Of a stretch of DNA of 64,000 nt, positions 62,225 to 64,000 are shown one piece after another (position 1 is the stretch's first letter; each line of letters opens with the position of its first letter). The DNA is from UKL13-2 sp038321965 (GTDB taxonomy: Bacteria; Pseudomonadota; Gammaproteobacteria; Burkholderiales; Usitatibacteraceae). A model generated the notes under the pieces. That model was not told the origin of the DNA and did not search any database. It saw only the letters and a list, made by a program, of their open reading frames with translations. The stretch covers positions 6,155 to 70,154 of the forward strand of contig JBBQFL010000022.1 in NCBI GenBank assembly GCA_038321965.1. Reading direction: 5' to 3'. The position numbers were made by a program, and so were the translations under genes.

Positions 62225-62401
62225 ATGTTGCTATCCCTCAATAGAGCCAAGGTTGTAGCTGAAAGGTTATGTGGCAATGATATTTGTTTGGCAGATGGCA
62301 CGGTACTGATTGCCAAAGAGTCACACAGGCCAAACCTTGAGTTGATTAACGAAGGAATTGCTACCGTCATGGCGCGCTATTGGCCCGACGGTAAGCCTTG
62401 A
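62225..62401 (+). CDS. Cassette gene in reverse orientation, small protein
   Basis: The frame from ATG 62225 gives 58 residues, MLLSLNRAKVVAERLCGNDICLADGTVLIAKESHRPNLELINEGIATVMARYWPDGKP. It reads like a genuine soluble domain with balanced composition, unlike the overlapping minus-strand frame. An upstream GTG at 62187 inside the attC core could add 12 residues. It is convergent with the next gene and overlaps it by 25 bases. Function unknown. Confidence 0.5.
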   Translation: MLLSLNRAKVVAERLCGNDICLADGTVLIAKESHRPNLELINEGIATVMARYWPDGKP

Positions 62402-62589
62402 AGCTGGGCTTCTATGCGCGCAACTAAATCACTCGCGTCGTTGAATGCCATCAAAAGTTCCATGGCCCTTGCATCGTCGTCGCTGCCGCTGGACGAGTGC
62501 AGGTTCATCATTTTCAATGCGACGGCCTGTGCCTCACTAGCGGCTTTGAGTTGCTGGGCAAGGGGGATTGCATCTTCGTTGAACATCAT
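62377..62589 (-). CDS. Cassette gene: small acidic protein of unknown function
   Basis: The 70-residue product (MMFNEDAIPLAQQLKAASEAQAVALKMMNLHSSSGSDDDARAMELLMAFNDASDLVARIEAQLQGLPSGQ) is helical and acidic. GGAGG lies five bases before the ATG, one of the best ribosome sites in the array. The start is 18 bases from attC 6. No family recognised. Confidence 0.65.
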   Translation of the reverse strand: MMFNEDAIPLAQQLKAASEAQAVALKMMNLHSSSGSDDDARAMELLMAFNDASDLVARIEAQLQGLPSGQ

Positions 62590-62607
62590 TGCTGCCTCCT
62601 TTGTGGG

Positions 62608-62694
62608 GTCTAACGTAGAGATAACCGGCGCGCCCACGAGCGCTCGGTGAAAAGGTAACCGCCAGTGCGCGTCCGGTTGAATGCCGGGTTATGC
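62608..62694 (-). repeat. attC site 6
   Basis: Cores GTCTAAC (62608-62614) and GTTATGC (62688-62694). Inner stem ACCGGCGCGC / GCGCGTCCGGT-type. The sequence differs from the attC 1/3/7 group, showing a different source cassette. Confidence 0.85.
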
Positions 62695-62743
62695 GTTGGT
62701 GCCATCGGCAGATTCGTCTGGGTGCGATCAACGCAGGTTAATT

Positions 62744-63349
62744 TCATGGCGGAGATCCTTGATACGCAGAGCCGGTCTTTCTCTTGAACTCGACTACCGG
62801 AAGAGTAACCGTCCGACCCGATAAGGCAAAAGAAGGAACGGCTAGCCTAAACTGATCAGGTAAACGCACGGCAAATGGAACATCCGTTTCAAAGTACCGG
62901 TCGACAACCGCGATTTCGCCAAATGCCTTTTTGTATTCATAGCTTGAGCCTTCCAATTCCTCGGCGCTTCCGAGATTTCGGAATGACCCTTGGCCGTTGA
63001 AAATGTAGTTTCCCTTGAAGGTCTCCACGCGCGCGACGAGGTCTTTGCCATCAGCAATTGGAGTGGCCACGATTTCCGCACTCTTGAATTGAACTACCTT
63101 TCCCGCTGGAATGCTTAGAATGATTCTCAGGGATGAGCGTGTGGGCTGATCGAAGACAATTAGCGACATCTTCACCCCTTCGCCCGGCTGAAACTGTACA
63201 AGTTCTTCAAATCCTCGCCACGTCTTGACCACAAGGACCTGCTGTTGTGGAGTGGGCGAGAAATAGTTTTCATCCTTAAACACCGCGCACCCTGCAAGCA
63301 GCGCGGAACCAAGGAGAAGAATCGCGCCAAACGGCGTCCTATGACGCAT
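62744..63349 (-). CDS. Cassette gene: putative lipoprotein of unknown function
   Basis: The 201-residue product has a signal peptide with lipobox LLAGC (MRHRTPFGAILLLGSALLAGC). The mature part is beta-rich (QVLVVKTWRGFEELVQFQPGEGVKMSLIVFDQP, FAVRLPDQFRLAVPSFALSGRTVTLPVVEFKRKTG). No domain recognised. The ATG (63347-63349) lies within the GTTATGC core of attC 7, so recombination at that site places the start codon itself. Confidence 0.72.
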   Translation of the reverse strand: MRHRTPFGAILLLGSALLAGCAVFKDENYFSPTPQQQVLVVKTWRGFEELVQFQPGEGVKMSLIVFDQPTRSSLRIILSIPAGKVVQFKSAEIVATPIADGKDLVARVETFKGNYIFNGQGSFRNLGSAEELEGSSYEYKKAFGEIAVVDRYFETDVPFAVRLPDQFRLAVPSFALSGRTVTLPVVEFKRKTGSAYQGSPP

Positions 63350-63426
63350 AACGTCCGAGCTAAAGGGCGCCGCGCTTTTGCGGCGTCCAGCGCCCGAAGG
63401 GAGCGACCTTGAGCGACGAGTTAGAG
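63346..63426 (-). repeat. attC site 7
   Basis: Cores GCATAAC (63346-63352) and GTTAGAG (63420-63426). The rest differs from attC 1 at about one base, so the two are recent copies or from the same source. Confidence 0.9.
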
Positions 63427-63494
63427 ATCATTTGGGATGGCTCAGTATAGGTGCGTTGTGACTTGGGTTTGGGCGCCTCGAACAAGTCATGGCA

Positions 63495-63854
63495 CTAGGG
63501 GAGAACTGGGACTGACTCGTGAAGGCGAGGATACAAACATCGGGTGTGCGCCCACAGGAGTTGAGTGGCGCCATCTGGAATATGAACGGATAACTCGACG
63601 GACATTTCTTGGTTGATGGATTCTGCACAGAAGCAGCAAGCGATAGCTTCAACAGTTTGCGTACCCTCCTGCGTTCCAGTGACGGAAAGCTCCACTCCAT
63701 GCGTGGTGTGGTCCACAAAGAGACGAGCATTGTCCGTGAACTCGACCAGCACCTCGCTCTCGCGATGGCGTACCACGCGAGCCACCACTTTGCCGGCGAG
63801 AAGTTCGGTAGCCTGCACAGACTCTTCGGAGAGTTTGTTGGTAGCTGAGGGCAT
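63495..63854 (-). CDS. Cassette gene: small cysteine-containing protein
   Basis: The 119-residue product starts MPSATNKLSEESVQATELLAGKVVARVVRHRESEVLVEFTDNARLFVD, a beta-strand pattern also common in small cassette proteins. The second half has ACCFCAESI and, 30 residues later, LLWAHTRCLYPRLHESVP, a Cys/His arrangement that suggests a metal-binding module. The ATG at 63854 is chosen over an upstream start inside the attC. Function unknown. Confidence 0.65.
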   Translation of the reverse strand: MPSATNKLSEESVQATELLAGKVVARVVRHRESEVLVEFTDNARLFVDHTTHGVELSVTGTQEGTQTVEAIACCFCAESINQEMSVELSVHIPDGATQLLWAHTRCLYPRLHESVPVLP

Positions 63855-63859
63855 GTGAT

Positions 63860-63924
63860 CTCTAACGATCAAGTTGACCGGCGCGCGGCGCTTTTCGCGC
63901 GTCCGGTTGAACGCCGTGTTAGAC
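63860..63924 (-). repeat. attC site 8
   Basis: Cores CTCTAAC (63860-63866) and GTTAGAC (63918-63924). Inner stem GACCGGCGCGCG / CGCGCGTCCGGTT with a TTTT loop. It matches the attC 6 family in its inner stem. Confidence 0.88.
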
Positions 63925-64000
63925 CGTTCTGAGCAGATAAGGACGGATGAAACTCCTCACGAACTACTTGGCGCACCGCATCCAGTAGCGATTGTTGGTG
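63869..64000 (-). CDS. Partial cassette ORF running through attC 8 (enters from right edge)
   Basis: From the window edge the minus strand is open as HQQSLLDAVRQVVREEFHPSLS... and continues through attC 8 to a TGA at 63869-63871. The first 25 residues look like a real helical C terminus; the rest (LTRRSTGRAKSAARRST) is translated attC. Cassette genes that lack a stop before attC often read into it. The start is outside the window. Confidence 0.4.
   Translation of the reverse strand, partial: HQQSLLDAVRQVVREEFHPSLSAQNGLTRRSTGRAKSAARRST

Larger units (their letters stand above)
59580..64000 (-). mobile_element. Integron cassette array (distal part), eight attC sites
   Basis: Short genes, mainly on the minus strand, alternate with imperfect palindromes of 57-93 bases whose ends are CTAAC-type and GTTAG-type cores. 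Each minus-strand gene ends close to or inside a core and the next begins a few bases after one, the standard cassette layout. Three sites (60.15, 61.14, 63.35 kb) are nearly identical, as in sedentary chromosomal integrons. No intI is in the window; gene direction puts it to the right of 64000. The left boundary is near 59580-59600, where cassette sequence passes into a chromosomal cyclase gene. Confidence 0.85.

Noticed and set aside
62104..62370. 88-codon minus-strand frame through attC 5
   Set aside because: It has a serine/leucine-rich shadow composition, and the plus-strand frame over the same bases looks more like a protein.
59900..64000. CRISPR array
   Set aside because: The repeated palindromes are 57-93 bases, vary in sequence, are separated by genes of variable length and end in attC-type cores. 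They are not short direct repeats with uniform spacers.

Overview
The window looks like chromosome of a betaproteobacterium. Evidence: a MetX/MetW methionine pair under a SAM-II-type riboswitch, a waaC-waaA-tolC/rhodanese/pcm neighbourhood, an Xps-type type II secretion operon in the order E-F-G-H-I-J-K-L-M-N-D, and a GC-rich sequence with dense coding. The species cannot be fixed from sequence reading alone.

Layout. 1-9.8 kb is ordinary metabolism: a partial membrane gene, deoD, a frameshifted small gene, ygiD, a GST divergent from a LysR regulator, a SulP transporter, dacB coupled to bioA, and an uncharacterised conserved gene. 10.5-14.6 kb is a defence-like pair: an MmeI-like type IIG restriction-modification protein, interrupted in frame by a DUF559 nuclease domain flanked by GC-rich palindromes, coupled to a PIN/NYN-like nuclease. 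14.7-25.8 kb (minus strand) is a glycan/glycosylation cluster: a parvulin, a Wzm/Wzt exporter and three consecutive TPR-GT41 glycosyltransferases, one with two GT41-like modules. 25.9-29.7 kb holds exported proteins (IPT/TIG repeats, a large secreted protein, a lipoprotein). 29.8-41.3 kb is the complete type II secretion operon with an XpsN-like HR-domain protein in place of GspC. 41.4-48.3 kb makes LPS parts (rfbDCAB, a WaaE-like transferase, waaC, waaA). 48.3-51.6 kb has tolC, rhodanese, pcm and a TetR gene with a palindromic operator. 51.6-57.6 kb has thiC with a TPP riboswitch, upp with a RutR-like regulator, and metX-metW behind a SAM-II-like riboswitch and terminator.

57.7-64 kb is the most unusual part. 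After a frameshifted MBOAT acyltransferase comes the distal end of an integron cassette array: eight attC sites at about 60.15, 60.72, 61.14, 61.59, 62.10, 62.61, 63.35 and 63.86 kb separate short, mostly minus-strand cassette genes of unknown function. No integrase is in the window; from the gene orientation it should lie beyond the right edge. The last cassette encodes a TIR domain and runs, through one apparent frameshift, into the C-terminal half of a class III adenylate/guanylate cyclase, as if the array end had replaced the sensor half of a chromosomal cyclase gene.

A GC-rich palindromic repeat family (at least five places) repeatedly sits inside reading frames without breaking them: twice around the DUF559 insert, once near the C terminus of the same protein, and as a roughly 40-residue tail on MetX. 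A second, 30-base dispersed repeat occurs in three intergenic places, with a partial match inside bioA. I saw no tRNA, rRNA, CRISPR array or transposase gene.
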